A program made the position numbers and the translations under genes. 64,000 nucleotides of DNA, from NCBI GenBank assembly GCA_964471915.1, contig CAYYID010000003.1, forward strand, positions 1 through 64,000, written 5' to 3'. The stretch is from JAIEPW01 sp964471915 (lineage in GTDB: Bacteria > Acidobacteriota > Terriglobia > Bryobacterales > Bryobacteraceae). The notes under the pieces are model-generated. The model made no database searches, was not told the DNA's origin, and saw only the letters and a program-made list of their open reading frames with translations. Below are positions 8,591 through 17,700 of the stretch, piece after piece; the first letter of the stretch is position 1; each line of letters begins with the position of its first letter.

Positions 8591-9502
8591 ATGGCAGCAA
8601 TTACATCGACGAATGTGGCAAACGCGATTGTGAAACTAGTGGCAGTGGACGCGTTGCCGGCGCTGATGGGGAACCTGGTGATGGGGAACCTGGTGAACCG
8701 GGATTTCGAGCCGACGATGGCGCAATCGGGCGATACGGTGAACGTGCCGATTCCGCCGACGATGGCGGCGAACAACGTGGCGGAAGGCGGGTCGGTGGTG
8801 GCGCAGAGCCCGTCGCTGGGGAATGCGCAGATCGTGCTGAACCAGCACATCGAGGCGACGTTCCAGATTCCGGACGTAACGAAGGTGCTGGCGGTGCCGG
8901 ACCTGCTGCACCTGTACATGCAGCCGGCGATGGTGGCGCTGGCGGAGAAGATCGAGACGGATCTGCTGAACACGTACGGGCAGTTCACGGCGAACACGCC
9001 GCTGGGGTCGGCGGGCACGGCGGTGACGGAAGCGGTGGTGGACGCGGCGGAGACGACGCTGTTCGAGGCGAAGGTGCCGCCGACGCAGGCGAAGTACCTG
9101 ATCGTGGACTCGGGGGCGTACTCGGCGCTGCGGCAGAATCCGCGGTTCAGCGAGTACTCGAGCGCGGGAGACGCGGGGCTGCGGGCGCTGATCGATGGGA
9201 GCGTGGGGAAGATCAAGGACTTCTACGTGTTCCGGTCGCAGTACGTGCCGAAGACGGGAACGGCGCCGGTGACGGTGCATAACCTGGCGTTCACGAAGAC
9301 GGCGCTGGGGCTGGTGGTGCGCCGGCTGCCGCAGCCGCTGCCGGGGACGGGGGCGATCGCGGAGTACGCGGAGATGGGCAACTTCGGGATGCGGGTGACG
9401 ATGAGCTATCAGCCGAACACCCTGGCGCAGCAGTTCACGGTGGACGTGCTGTACGGGGTGGGCGTGTTGCGAAACGCGCACGCGGTGCAGGTGCGGAGCT
9501 AG
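8591..9502 (+). CDS. Major capsid (coat) protein, P22 gene 5-like
   Basis: This 303-aa protein begins with a segment naming many P22-type coat proteins: N-terminal AAITSTNVANAIVKLVAVDA, then RDFEPTMAQSGDTVNVPIPP and a later TKVLAVPDL. The C-terminal part (VRRLPQPLPGTGAIAEYAEM, FGMRVTMSYQPN) also fits HK97-fold coats of this group. A strong AAGGAG site lies before the ATG, as expected for the most abundant product. The frame is intact and the size is typical or slightly short for the family. Confidence 0.82.
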   Translation: MAAITSTNVANAIVKLVAVDALPALMGNLVMGNLVNRDFEPTMAQSGDTVNVPIPPTMAANNVAEGGSVVAQSPSLGNAQIVLNQHIEATFQIPDVTKVLAVPDLLHLYMQPAMVALAEKIETDLLNTYGQFTANTPLGSAGTAVTEAVVDAAETTLFEAKVPPTQAKYLIVDSGAYSALRQNPRFSEYSSAGDAGLRALIDGSVGKIKDFYVFRSQYVPKTGTAPVTVHNLAFTKTALGLVVRRLPQPLPGTGAIAEYAEMGNFGMRVTMSYQPNTLAQQFTVDVLYGVGVLRNAHAVQVRS

Positions 9503-9531
9503 GGGCAGCAGAAGGACCGAGGGAAAGGAGA

Positions 9532-9566
9532 GGGCGGGCGCTCCGGCGGGACCGGAGGGTCCGCCC
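9532..9566 (+). terminator. Stem-loop after the coat gene
   Basis: GGGCGGGCGCTCCGG and CCGGAGGGTCCGCCC form an imperfect 15-bp stem (13 of 15 paired) around a 5-base loop. There is no T-run, so it is more likely an attenuating or mRNA-stabilising hairpin than a full terminator. Such an element after the coat gene would raise coat level over downstream tail genes. Confidence 0.5.
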
Positions 9567-9575
9567 TTACTGCAT

Positions 9576-9896
9576 ATGGGCAAGATGTCGGAGTATTTTG
9601 AGCGGATCCAGAAGCTGGCGCGCGAGATTCCGGAGGAAAGCGCGATCGTGGTGAGCCTGGAGACAGGGGACGGAGGCCGGGCGGGGGTGTTCGCGGAGAT
9701 GCAGCGGGAAGTGGCCGCGAAGTACGTGGCGGACGGGAAGGCGCGGCTGGCGACGGCGGAGGAAGGCGCGGAATTCCGGCGGGAGATGCTGGTGCGGCAG
9801 GAGCAGTTCCGGCGGCGGGCGAACGGAGACTGGCGTCCGGTGCAGGTGACGGTGCGGCCGGGCGGGGAGAAGGGAGCGCAATCCGCGAAGGAGTGA
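9576..9896 (+). CDS. Phage hypothetical protein between coat and neck genes
   Basis: This 106-aa soluble, charged protein was not recognised. It lies where head-decoration or head-completion proteins are often found. The ATG at 9576 has no clear ribosome-binding site, and a second ATG at 9585 is possible. Its stop overlaps the next start, suggesting translational coupling. Confidence 0.55.
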   Translation: MGKMSEYFERIQKLAREIPEESAIVVSLETGDGGRAGVFAEMQREVAAKYVADGKARLATAEEGAEFRREMLVRQEQFRRRANGDWRPVQVTVRPGGEKGAQSAKE

Positions 9897-10651
9897 TGGC
9901 GCTATTCACGGACGGAACACCCGCGAGGATCGCGGACCTGGAGAAGCAGGAGAGCGGGGTGCAGGAGGTCGCGAAGACGGAAGGGATCGACCTGGAGACG
10001 AAGCTGGAACTGGGGGCGGAGGAGACGGCGGACGAGCTGCTGGATTTTCTGCTGGCGCGGGGGGCGCAGGATCCGCGGGCGGGAGAACGTCGGCGGGCCG
10101 GCGTGGGGGACGTCCTGGTGAGCCGGGGGGTGCGGCGGTGGCATGCGCTGCACACGCTGGCGCTGGTGTACCGGGACGCGTACTTCAGCCAGTGGAACGA
10201 CCGGTACCGGCCGAAGTGGGAGGAGTACCGGAGGCGGGCGCGGGAAACGAAAGAGGAACTGCTGCGCATCGGGGTGGGAGTGGTGCGACAGCCGCTAGCG
10301 CGTCCGGGCCCGTCGGTGGTGAGCAGCGCACCGGGGAGCCAGGGGTCGCAGTTGTACTACGTGCGGGTGAGCTGGACGGGTGCCGCGGGGGAGAGCGCGC
10401 CGAGCGAGTGTGTCGCGTATCAGACGGCGCCGGGGAGCGCGCTGCAGGTGGAGGCACCGGCGGGGCCGCCGAGCGAGGCGACGGGCTGGAACGTGTACGT
10501 GGGCACGACGGAGGCGACCGCGCGACAGAATGCGTCGCCGCTGCCGCTGGGCGGAGCGTTCGTGCTGGCGCCGGGAGGTCCGGTGAGCGGGCCGGCGGCG
10601 GGAGAGGGCCAAGGAGCGGACGTGTTCGTGAGCGAGCAGGGGCTGAGGTAG
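9896..10651 (+). CDS. Probable head-tail connector with C-terminal fibronectin III-like domain
   Basis: This 251-aa protein appears to have two parts. The N-terminal helical half (about residues 1-130) contains a segment rich in W, Y and R (LVYRDAYFSQWNDRYRPKW), as seen in head-tail adaptor proteins. A glycine/serine-rich C-terminal half (about 140-245) has a beta-sandwich pattern (LYYVRVSWTGAAGESAPSE, GWNVYVGTTEA) resembling fibronectin III or bacterial Ig-like folds. A similar segment occurs in the hub gene downstream. The start may be the GTG at 9893 or this ATG. The connector role is inferred from gene order. Confidence 0.55.
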   Translation: MALFTDGTPARIADLEKQESGVQEVAKTEGIDLETKLELGAEETADELLDFLLARGAQDPRAGERRRAGVGDVLVSRGVRRWHALHTLALVYRDAYFSQWNDRYRPKWEEYRRRARETKEELLRIGVGVVRQPLARPGPSVVSSAPGSQGSQLYYVRVSWTGAAGESAPSECVAYQTAPGSALQVEAPAGPPSEATGWNVYVGTTEATARQNASPLPLGGAFVLAPGGPVSGPAAGEGQGADVFVSEQGLR

Positions 10652-10655
10652 AGGG

Positions 10656-11153
10656 ATGGCACAGACGGCGAGCATCGCGACGCGGCGGGCGGTAGAGGTC
10701 CTGGGGCTGGAACAGACGTTGGAGAGACGGCTGGGGGAGCTGGCGCTGGAGTGGGGCCTGGAGCCGGGCGCTCTGCGGCCGAAGGCGGTGGTAGCGCAGA
10801 ACGTGGCGGCGGAGGCGTTGGAGGAGTCGAGCGGGGCGAAGTATCCGGCGGTGCACGTGTACTGCGAGCGGGTGTCGAATCTGCTGCGGGAGAAGTTCCG
10901 GCGGTTCTCGGGGAAGGCGAAGCTGACGCTGGAGGCGCGGGTGTCGCAGGACCGTTTGGAGGGGCTGGATCAGGCGCTGGAGCTGTACGTGGACGCGCTG
11001 ACGCGGGTGCTGGAAGAGAATCGCGGGGACTGGGGGCAGGGGATGTTCTACACGGGGGGCTACGAGGTGACGCTGCAGCCGGCGAAGCAGGGCGGGAAAA
11101 ACTTCCTGCAGACGGCGAAGGTGAGCTTCGAGGTGGAGATCAGCCAGGAGTAG
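10656..11153 (+). CDS. Probable tail completion/terminator protein
   Basis: This 165-aa protein sits between the connector-like gene and the tail-tube gene, where siphophages carry the tail terminator or minor neck protein. Its pattern (central KYPAVHVYCERV, later YTGGYEVTLQPA, and a beta-rich C-terminus VSFEVEISQE) is compatible with that family, but no diagnostic motif was recognised. AGAGGG precedes the ATG. Confidence 0.5.
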   Translation: MAQTASIATRRAVEVLGLEQTLERRLGELALEWGLEPGALRPKAVVAQNVAAEALEESSGAKYPAVHVYCERVSNLLREKFRRFSGKAKLTLEARVSQDRLEGLDQALELYVDALTRVLEENRGDWGQGMFYTGGYEVTLQPAKQGGKNFLQTAKVSFEVEISQE

Positions 11154-11177
11154 GGGCGAAGGGGAAGGCGGAGAGGA

Positions 11178-12338
11178 ATGGCGTGCTACGTATCTTCGAA
11201 TGAGAACCGGGTTTACGCGGGGTTAGAGAGCGCGTACGGGACGGTGGCGAACCTGACGACGGCGAACCGGATCCCGGCGATCCAGTTTGCGCCCCGGCAG
11301 TTCGCGGAGGTGGGGCGGCGGCGGGACAAGACGGGGTCGCGGACGTATGCCGGGGAGCCGGCGGGAGTGCGGCGGCGGACGGACTGGCGGTTGCAGACGT
11401 ACCTGACGGGATGGACGGAATCCGACGCGAACCCGGCGCAAGGGGTGTTGTTCGAGGCGGCGATGGGCGGAACGCCGAAGGTGTTCGCAGGGGCGACGGT
11501 GGCGAGCGCGGCGGGGTCGACGGTGTCGTTTACGGCAGCGCACGGGTTGACGCCGGGGCAGGCGGTGACGAGCGGCGGGGAGATCCGGTTCGTGGCGGCG
11601 GTGGCGAGCGCGACGGCGGTGGTGGTGAACGCGCCGTTCACGACGGCTCCTACGGCGCTGGGGCGGACGGTGACGTACTGCCTGGCTTCGCGGCTGAAGA
11701 GCGTGTCGGTGCTGGACTCGTGGTCGCCGGCGACGGCGGTGCAGCGGCTGCTGCACGGCGGCGCGGTGAACGAGCTGGCGATTCAGGTGAACGACGACTA
11801 TCACCAGTTCGAGTTTCAGGGGCGGGCACGAGACCTGCTGGACAGCGCGAGCTTCACGGGGCCGGCGGGAGGGTTGACGCAGTTTCCGGCGGAGCCGGCG
11901 GTGGGTCCGTACGACTATTCGATCATTCCGGGTCACCTGGGGCAGGTGTGGCTAGGGGCGACGCCGGAGCGGTTCTACACGCTGACGGGGGCGGAGATCC
12001 GGCTGGAGAACGGGCTGGAGTTGCGGGACCGGGAGTTCGGGAGCAATTGGGCGGCGTGCATCGTGGCGGGCGAGCGGCGCGTCGGGATCGAGTTCCAGTT
12101 GTTCGAGCGGGACGATGCGGCGACGGTGGCGCTGTACCAGGCGGCGAAGCAGCGGTCTCCGATCGGGGCGATGGTGCAGTTGGGGCAGCAGGAGCAGCAG
12201 TTGTTCGGGGTGTATTTGCCGGCGGTGGTGCCGGAGGTGCCGGAGTTCGACGATAGCGAGACGCGGGTGGAGTGGAAGTTCCGGAGCAGCCGGGCGCAGG
12301 GGGTGGCGGATGACGAGTTGTTCGTCGCGTTCGGGTGA
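11178..12338 (+). CDS. Phage major tail tube protein
   Basis: This 386-aa protein resembles tail-tube subunits. Its N-terminal stretch NRVYAGLESAYGTVANLTTANR is a typical opening for phage tail tube proteins, and a C-terminal half with FEFQGRARDLLD and EWKFRSSRAQG fits the tube fold. An inserted beta-rich segment (about residues 100-175, alternating A, V, T, G) may be a surface Ig-like domain and explains the larger than usual size. It is followed, with a 29-bp overlap, by the tail chaperone pair, which confirms the order tube, chaperone, tape measure. Confidence 0.75.
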   Translation: MACYVSSNENRVYAGLESAYGTVANLTTANRIPAIQFAPRQFAEVGRRRDKTGSRTYAGEPAGVRRRTDWRLQTYLTGWTESDANPAQGVLFEAAMGGTPKVFAGATVASAAGSTVSFTAAHGLTPGQAVTSGGEIRFVAAVASATAVVVNAPFTTAPTALGRTVTYCLASRLKSVSVLDSWSPATAVQRLLHGGAVNELAIQVNDDYHQFEFQGRARDLLDSASFTGPAGGLTQFPAEPAVGPYDYSIIPGHLGQVWLGATPERFYTLTGAEIRLENGLELRDREFGSNWAACIVAGERRVGIEFQLFERDDAATVALYQAAKQRSPIGAMVQLGQQEQQLFGVYLPAVVPEVPEFDDSETRVEWKFRSSRAQGVADDELFVAFG

Positions 12339-12708
12339 GGCGGCGGAGTACGCGAGCCGGGTAGAGGTGGAGTCGGCAACGCACGTTGGGGTGCGGTATG
12401 TGATCCGGCGGATGTCGTTCGGGAGGCGGTTGGAACTGCTGCGGCGGATCCGGGGGTTGGGGCAGCGGCTGGAGTATCTGAACGCGGGGATGAGCGCGGC
12501 GGAGCGGCTAGAAGCGGCGGCAGTGGCGGCGGACGTGGACCGGGAGTACCTGCGGTGGGGCCTGGAGTCGGTAGCGGGGCTGCGGATCGACGGGGAGCCG
12601 GCGGACGTCGAGGGATTGTTGGAGCAGGGTCCCGAAGATCTGTGCCGGGAGATGGTGGGGCGGATCCGGGCCGAGTGCGAGCTGAGCGAGGACGAGCGAA
12701 AAAACTGA
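12310..12708 (+). CDS. Tail assembly chaperone (lambda gpG-like)
   Basis: This 132-aa helical protein lies between tail-tube and tape-measure genes. It ends in a slippery heptamer (12699-12705) directly before its TGA, and the -1 frame is open into the next ORF. This is the classic gpG/gpGT arrangement, in which a small fraction of ribosomes make a longer fusion that recruits tube subunits to the tape measure. The chosen ATG lies inside the end of the tail-tube gene with GGGGGTGG upstream. The core region VRYVIRRMSFGRRLELLRRI looks conserved-like. Confidence 0.75.
   Translation: MTSCSSRSGEAAEYASRVEVESATHVGVRYVIRRMSFGRRLELLRRIRGLGQRLEYLNAGMSAAERLEAAAVAADVDREYLRWGLESVAGLRIDGEPADVEGLLEQGPEDLCREMVGRIRAECELSEDERKN
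12699..12705 (+). promoter_or_regulatory. Programmed -1 ribosomal frameshift site A AAA AAC
   Basis: In the frame of the chaperone gene the codons are CGA AAA AAC TGA, so the heptamer A-AAA-AAC is exactly in the phase needed for simultaneous -1 slippage. After slipping, reading continues as AAA AAA CTG ATG into the 12708-13091 frame, giving a 260-aa fusion. The second ORF has no good ribosome-binding site of its own. No strong downstream stimulator was identified by eye. Confidence 0.8.
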
Positions 12709-13091
12709 TGGTCGCCTTCCATTTCCTGCGGGGGAACCATGCCGCGTGGAGGTGCGACGAGTGCCGGCGGCATGGACTGGAGGCGCGACGGGGCTGCGGG
12801 TTCGCGGGCCTGGCGGCGGCGAGCGGGCGTCCGGTGTGGGCGAGGAAGGGCGTGGCGACGCGGGAATGTCCGCGGTCGTATGTGACGGCGGAGAGCATCG
12901 GGTTCGTGGAGGAGCACGCGGTGTGGCGCGCCGCGCGGAGCGATTTGCGGGCGTGGGGGGCGCGGAGCGCAGAGGCTTTGCTGATGCTGGAGCAGGAGAT
13001 CGAGAAGGAGAGGGTAGCGCATGAGTCCGGACTGGATCGGCGAGCTGGCCGGGGAGCGGAAGAACCTCGCGGCGGTGGTCCGCGAGATTGA
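12708..13091 (+). CDS. Tail assembly chaperone extension (gpT-like, made by -1 frameshift)
   Basis: This 127-codon extension is probably translated only as the C-terminal part of the gpGT-like fusion. It contains a possible zinc-binding cluster (CDECRRHGLEARRGC, later TRECPRSY), unusual but seen in some chaperone extensions. It overlaps the tape-measure gene by 71 bp. The ATG at 12708 overlaps the previous stop, so low-level reinitiation is an alternative. The last 20 residues, within the overlap, are arginine- and glycine-rich and may be non-essential. Confidence 0.65.
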   Translation: MVAFHFLRGNHAAWRCDECRRHGLEARRGCGFAGLAAASGRPVWARKGVATRECPRSYVTAESIGFVEEHAVWRAARSDLRAWGARSAEALLMLEQEIEKERVAHESGLDRRAGRGAEEPRGGGPRD

Positions 13092-13578
13092 AAGGCTGGC
13101 GGCGGCGGGGGAACGGCAGAGGTTGCCGTGGGTGTTTCCCGAGCGAACCCGGAGTGGGGATCCGATGCCAGCGCAGACGGCAGCGCGCCGCCCCGGGACA
13201 CCGGAGCGCGGGTTCTGGGATTCGACGGCGGGCAAGGTGGTCGCGTCGGCGGTGCCGTTCGGAGGCTTGATTTCGGCAATCGCGAGCCTGTTCGGGGGGC
13301 GCGAGCAGGAGGAGCCAGCACCGCTGGTTCGCTTCTCCAAGCCGGATCCGGTGCGGGTGGAGGCGGGCCTGATCGCTAGCGAAGATCGGGTGCGGGCCGT
13401 GACGCGGGGCCAGGGTCACCAGGCGCGGGCGGTGCCGGAAGGGGCGACGAACATTACGGTGCAGGTGCAGGCGATGGACAGCCGGTCGTTCCTGGAGCAC
13501 AGCCGGGAGATCGCGGACGCGGTGCGGCTGGCGATGCTGAGCGGGCACGAAGTGAACGATGCGGTGAGGGAGCTGTAG
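13021..13578 (+). CDS. Very short tape-measure-like protein
   Basis: This 185-aa protein occupies the tape-measure position (after the chaperone, before distal-tail genes). It has one hydrophobic segment (about residues 71-90, VVASAVPFGGLISAIASLFG). The C-terminal TNITVQVQAMDSRSFLEHSR followed by a helical end resembles the C-termini of tape-measure proteins. Normal siphophage tape measures are several times longer. With the known scale of about 1.5 angstrom per residue it would specify a tail of only about 28 nm. A strong AAGGAGAGGG precedes the ATG. It could instead be a tail-tip protein in a short-tailed particle. Confidence 0.6.
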   Translation: MSPDWIGELAGERKNLAAVVREIERLAAAGERQRLPWVFPERTRSGDPMPAQTAARRPGTPERGFWDSTAGKVVASAVPFGGLISAIASLFGGREQEEPAPLVRFSKPDPVRVEAGLIASEDRVRAVTRGQGHQARAVPEGATNITVQVQAMDSRSFLEHSREIADAVRLAMLSGHEVNDAVREL

Positions 13579-13938
13579 ATGGCGCGGTTTCCGAAGCTGA
13601 AGACCGGGGCCGTGGCGCAGTATCCGTCGTCGCGCGCGGTGTCGTACGCGACGCAGGTGTTCGAGTTTCTGGACGGGAGCGAACAGCGCATGGCGCAGTG
13701 GGGCAAGAGCGGGCGGCGGTGGCGGGTGCGGTTGGATCTGGTGAGCGAAGAAGAGCTGGCGGGGATCGCAGAGTTCTTCCGGTCGCGGCGGGGCGGGCAC
13801 GAGCCCTTCGAGTTCGAGGATCCGTGGACCGGGACGGTGCATGCAAGTTGCGTGTTCGAGAACTGGGAACTGGAGTTGCAGCACGCCGCGGAGGGACGCG
13901 GGGGGGTGCCGGTGGTGGTGCGGGAGATCAAGGAGTAG
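13579..13938 (+). CDS. Distal tail-like protein 1
   Basis: This 119-aa protein starts with RFPKLKTGAVAQYPSSRAVS and ends in a beta-rich segment with FEFEDPWTGTVHASCVFENW. Its first 85 residues are clearly paralogous to the next gene product (same RF-x-GAVAQYP opening and spacing). Position after the tape measure and overall pattern resemble the DUF2460/distal-tail group that links tail tube to hub. The start directly follows the tape-measure stop. Confidence 0.6.
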   Translation: MARFPKLKTGAVAQYPSSRAVSYATQVFEFLDGSEQRMAQWGKSGRRWRVRLDLVSEEELAGIAEFFRSRRGGHEPFEFEDPWTGTVHASCVFENWELELQHAAEGRGGVPVVVREIKE

Positions 13939-13941
13939 GAG

Positions 13942-14739
13942 ATGCGATTCTTTCCTCAGTTAGCGAGCGGGGCGGTGGCGCAGTATCCGCTGGAACGGGC
14001 GTGGCGGTACCGGACGGTGCGGCAGGAAATGCGGGACGGAACCGTGCGGCGTTACGACGACGGGGGTCCGGGCGAACTGGAATGGGCGATTGGGCTGGAG
14101 GCGTTGGCGCCGCCCGAGATGGGAGCGCTGCAGGCTTTGTTCGAACAATGCCGCGGGCGCTTCGGGGAGTTCGTGATGCTGGATCCGGCGGGGAATCTGG
14201 TGTCGTGGAGCGAGGACTTAACGAAGCCGGTGTGGGTGAAGGATCCGCTGCTGACGGTGACGGCAGGGGTGGCCGATCCCGGGGGAACGACGCGGGCAAC
14301 GCGGCTGATCAACGCGGGGCTGGGTCCGCAGCGAGTTACGCAGTCGCTGACGGTGCCGGGCTGGTATCGCTACTGCTGGAGCGGGTGGTTCCGGAGCGAG
14401 GGCGGCGGGGCGGGGCGGTTGCTGCTGAACGCGGGAGGATCGCAGGGAGAAGCGCTGGTGGGAGCGGGGAGCCAGTGGCAGCGGTTTCACTGGACGGGTC
14501 AACTGGCGAGCGGCGCCGAGGAAGTGAGCGCCCGGTTTGAACTGGAGGCGGGCGCCGCCGTGGAGGTGTTCGGGCTCCAATTGGAGGCGCAGGGGGCTCG
14601 GTCGGACTACGCGATGACCGGGGCGCAGAGCGGCGTCTATCCGCACGCGCGATTCGCCGAGGACGAACTGGTGGAGACGGCGGAGAGCGCTGGGCTGTCG
14701 CGGAGCCGGATCCGGGTGGTGAGCAAGGTGGAGGGGTAA
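13942..14739 (+). CDS. Distal tail-like protein 2 with carbohydrate-binding-like domain
   Basis: This 265-aa product repeats the distal-tail-like N-terminal domain of the previous gene (residues 1-85). It adds a C-terminal beta-sandwich-like region (about 95-225) containing PGWYRYCWSGWFRSEGGGAG and EVSARFELEAGAAVEVFGLQ, which resembles carbohydrate-binding or lectin-like jelly-rolls found on phage tail tips. It may therefore touch the cell surface. AAGGAG precedes the ATG. The domain name is by pattern only. Confidence 0.55.
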   Translation: MRFFPQLASGAVAQYPLERAWRYRTVRQEMRDGTVRRYDDGGPGELEWAIGLEALAPPEMGALQALFEQCRGRFGEFVMLDPAGNLVSWSEDLTKPVWVKDPLLTVTAGVADPGGTTRATRLINAGLGPQRVTQSLTVPGWYRYCWSGWFRSEGGGAGRLLLNAGGSQGEALVGAGSQWQRFHWTGQLASGAEEVSARFELEAGAAVEVFGLQLEAQGARSDYAMTGAQSGVYPHARFAEDELVETAESAGLSRSRIRVVSKVEG

Positions 14740-14743
14740 GCCG

Positions 14744-17700
14744 ATGCCGACGGTCCACGAGTGGAAGGGTCAAACGACGCCGCCGACACCGTTGTTTCTG
14801 TTCGAGTGCAAGCTGCGGGACGGGAGCACGGAGCGGTGGAGCACGCACAAGGTGGCGCCGGGAGGAACGGCTTATGCGGCGCGCGTACTGACGCACGATG
14901 CGTTCGACTTGCGGTCGCTTTCGGCGGACGGGATCGACGGGACCGGGCAAGTGAGCCTGAGTTTGGCGAACGCGGATTCGTATTTCTCGCAGAAGGAGCG
15001 CAGCACGGGATTTCGCGGGGCGCGCCTGACGGTGCGGTTTGCGTTCTTCGACATCGAAACGGGGACGGCGCATTCGGAAGTGCGGACGGTGTTCGAGGGG
15101 TCCGGCGGGACCTGCGAGGAGCTGACGGAGACGACGGCGCGGATCCGGTTCGTGAACCGGCTGAGCCTGCAGCGCGTGGTCTTGCCGGAGTTGCGGATCC
15201 AGAGACGATGCCTGTGGAGTTTTCCGGCGAATGCGATGGAACGGCAGGAAGCGTTGACAGGCGGGGAGCGAGGCGGGTACTCGCCGCTGTACCGGTGCGG
15301 GTACTCGGCGGGGGAGTCCGGCGGACGGGGGAACCTGGAGGGCGGGTCACCATACACGAGTTGCGACTATTCGCGCGCGGCGTGCGAGGCGCGGGGGATG
15401 TTCGACCGTGATGTGGCGGATCAACCGACGCGGCGGTTCAGCGGCATCGAGTTCGTGCCGCCGACGATTCTGGTGCGGACGCACGGGGAGAAGGGGAGCC
15501 ATGCGTCGCCGGTAGTGGACAACGAGGCGCGATACGACGATGTCGCGCCGCTGATATACGGGACGGCCTGGTATCTGCCGCCGGTGGTGTTCGCGAGAAA
15601 CGACGGGAACCTGACGCGGATGGAAGTGCTGCTGGGAGCCGGCGAAATCGAAGATGTCGTGAAGGTTGTTGTGAGCAATGTCGAGATCCCGGAGGGGCAA
15701 TCCGGCGCCAACATGACGGCGACGGGCTGGTACCAACTGGTGACGAAGGGCACGCGCGAGGGGGCCTTCAACCCGAACTTCACGAATGCGACGGGGGTCC
15801 CGCTGGGGGATCCGTATGGGAGCATGGCGATGCTGTCGATCGTGGTGCCGAACCGGATCAACCGCGGCGACCGGCTTCCGCGGGTGGAGGTGCTGGCGCG
15901 GGGGCTCAAGCTGCCGCAGTTCGATCCGGCCGGGGCGCCGGCCGGGGCGAGTTTCACGAACAACCCAGCCTGGGTGCTGCTCGACGTGCTGCGGCGGAGC
16001 GGCTGGAAGGCGGGCGAAATCGACCTGGGGAGCTTCGCGAAAGCAGCACAGTATCTCGGCGAGCTGATCACAGTGCAGGATCTCAATGGAAATCCGGCGA
16101 CGGCGCCGCGCTACCAATGCAACCTGGTGGTGCGGAAGCGGACGGCAGCCGCGGAACTGGTGCGCGGAATCCGCGCCGCGTCGGCGACCATGCTGACTTT
16201 CGGCGGCGACGGCAAGCTGCAACTGCGGGTGGAAACGACGCTCGCCGAGCAGCAGCCGGTGAAGCCGGAGGGCAGCAACAGTACGGAGCCTCTGGACGGC
16301 GGATGGCCCGCGTATGAGTTCTCGGGCCAGGCTCCGGTGTCAGGGATCCTGCGGCGGGAGAACGGCGAGCCGGCGATCCGGTTGTACGCGCGGCCAGCGG
16401 CGGAGTCGGCGAATCGTTACGCGGTGGAGTTTCAGGACGAGTTCAACGAGTACCAGCAGGACAGCTTGTCGCTGGTCGATGTGGAAGACGCGGGTCTGGC
16501 CGGACAGGAGACGTCGGTGACGCTGGCGGCGCTGGGGATTGCCAACTTCGACCAGGCGGCGCGGGTGCTGCGGCTCCGGCTGGACAAGGGGATCCGTGGG
16601 AACACGTTTGTGGATCTGGTCACGACGGTGCGGGGCTTCGGGCTGACGCCGGGAGACCTGATTGCGGTGACGTACGCGAAGGAAGGGCTGGTGCGGCAGC
16701 CTTTCCGCGTGGTGCAAGTGACGCCGGGGGTGAACCACGAGACGACGCGAGTGATTGCGCAGTGGCACGACGACGCCTGGTACACGGGAGGAGGGATCGG
16801 GGTACAGGGCGGCCGGGGCGACCGCGTCCGGTCGCGGCTACCGAGGCCCTTGCTGGGCAGCGTGGTGGATATCCAGGGTGAGGACCAGTTCGGCATCACG
16901 GAGTCCGAGAGCAGCGGCGGGATTCTGCTGCGGGTGGCGTTCACGGCGCCGCAGAAGCCTGGGGCGCCGGGGCTCGCGGCACCGGTGGTGTCCTTGAATC
17001 CGACCGTGGCAACGGCAGGCGGCGCACTCGCGGGAGGACAGACGCTGTACTACGCCGTAAGCGGAATGGACGCCGCGGGCGGGGAAGGAGCGTTGTCCTT
17101 CTCGGTGCGCGCGAGGATTCCGACGGGATCCAGCACGAACCGGGTGACGCTGACGGGATTGAGTTTCTCCTCGGGAGCTGCGGGATTCCGGGTATACCGG
17201 GGTCCGAGTCCATCGCAGTTGCGGCGGATCGCGACGGCGCCGGCGGTGGCGACGCAGTTCGTCGACGACGGGTCGGGGGCAACGGCGCTCGCGTTGCCGC
17301 CGGATGAGAACTACGATCACGCGAACTTCTATTGGCGATTCGAGCTGCAGCCTGCGGCGGCGGCGACGATCCACGGCGCGACGACGGTGGGGAACGCGAC
17401 GCTCGCGATGCTGCCCGCGAACTACGTGGGGCAGCGCGCGCGGATCCAGCGGGGCAAAGGCAAGGGACAGGAGCGGACGATCACGGCGAACACGGCGACA
17501 ACCGTGACCGTGGCTCCCGCGTGGGATCTGGAGCCGGACGCCACGAGCGAGTTCGTGATTGCAGAGGCGGGGTGGCGTTTTGGGGCGCTTTCCGAGACTA
17601 GCCCCCTTGAGTTCGAGGTGCCGGCGCGCGTGGGATCGATGGTGCAGGTGCTGGGCCGGTCCGCCAACGCTCGCGACGCGGAGAGTGCCGCCGATCTGGC

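Noticed and set aside
7450..9216. 588-codon open frame on the minus strand
   Set aside because: Shadow of the portal, scaffold and coat genes; its composition is low-complexity S/R/P-rich and it has no domain sense. The same applies to the other long antisense frames in GC-rich regions.
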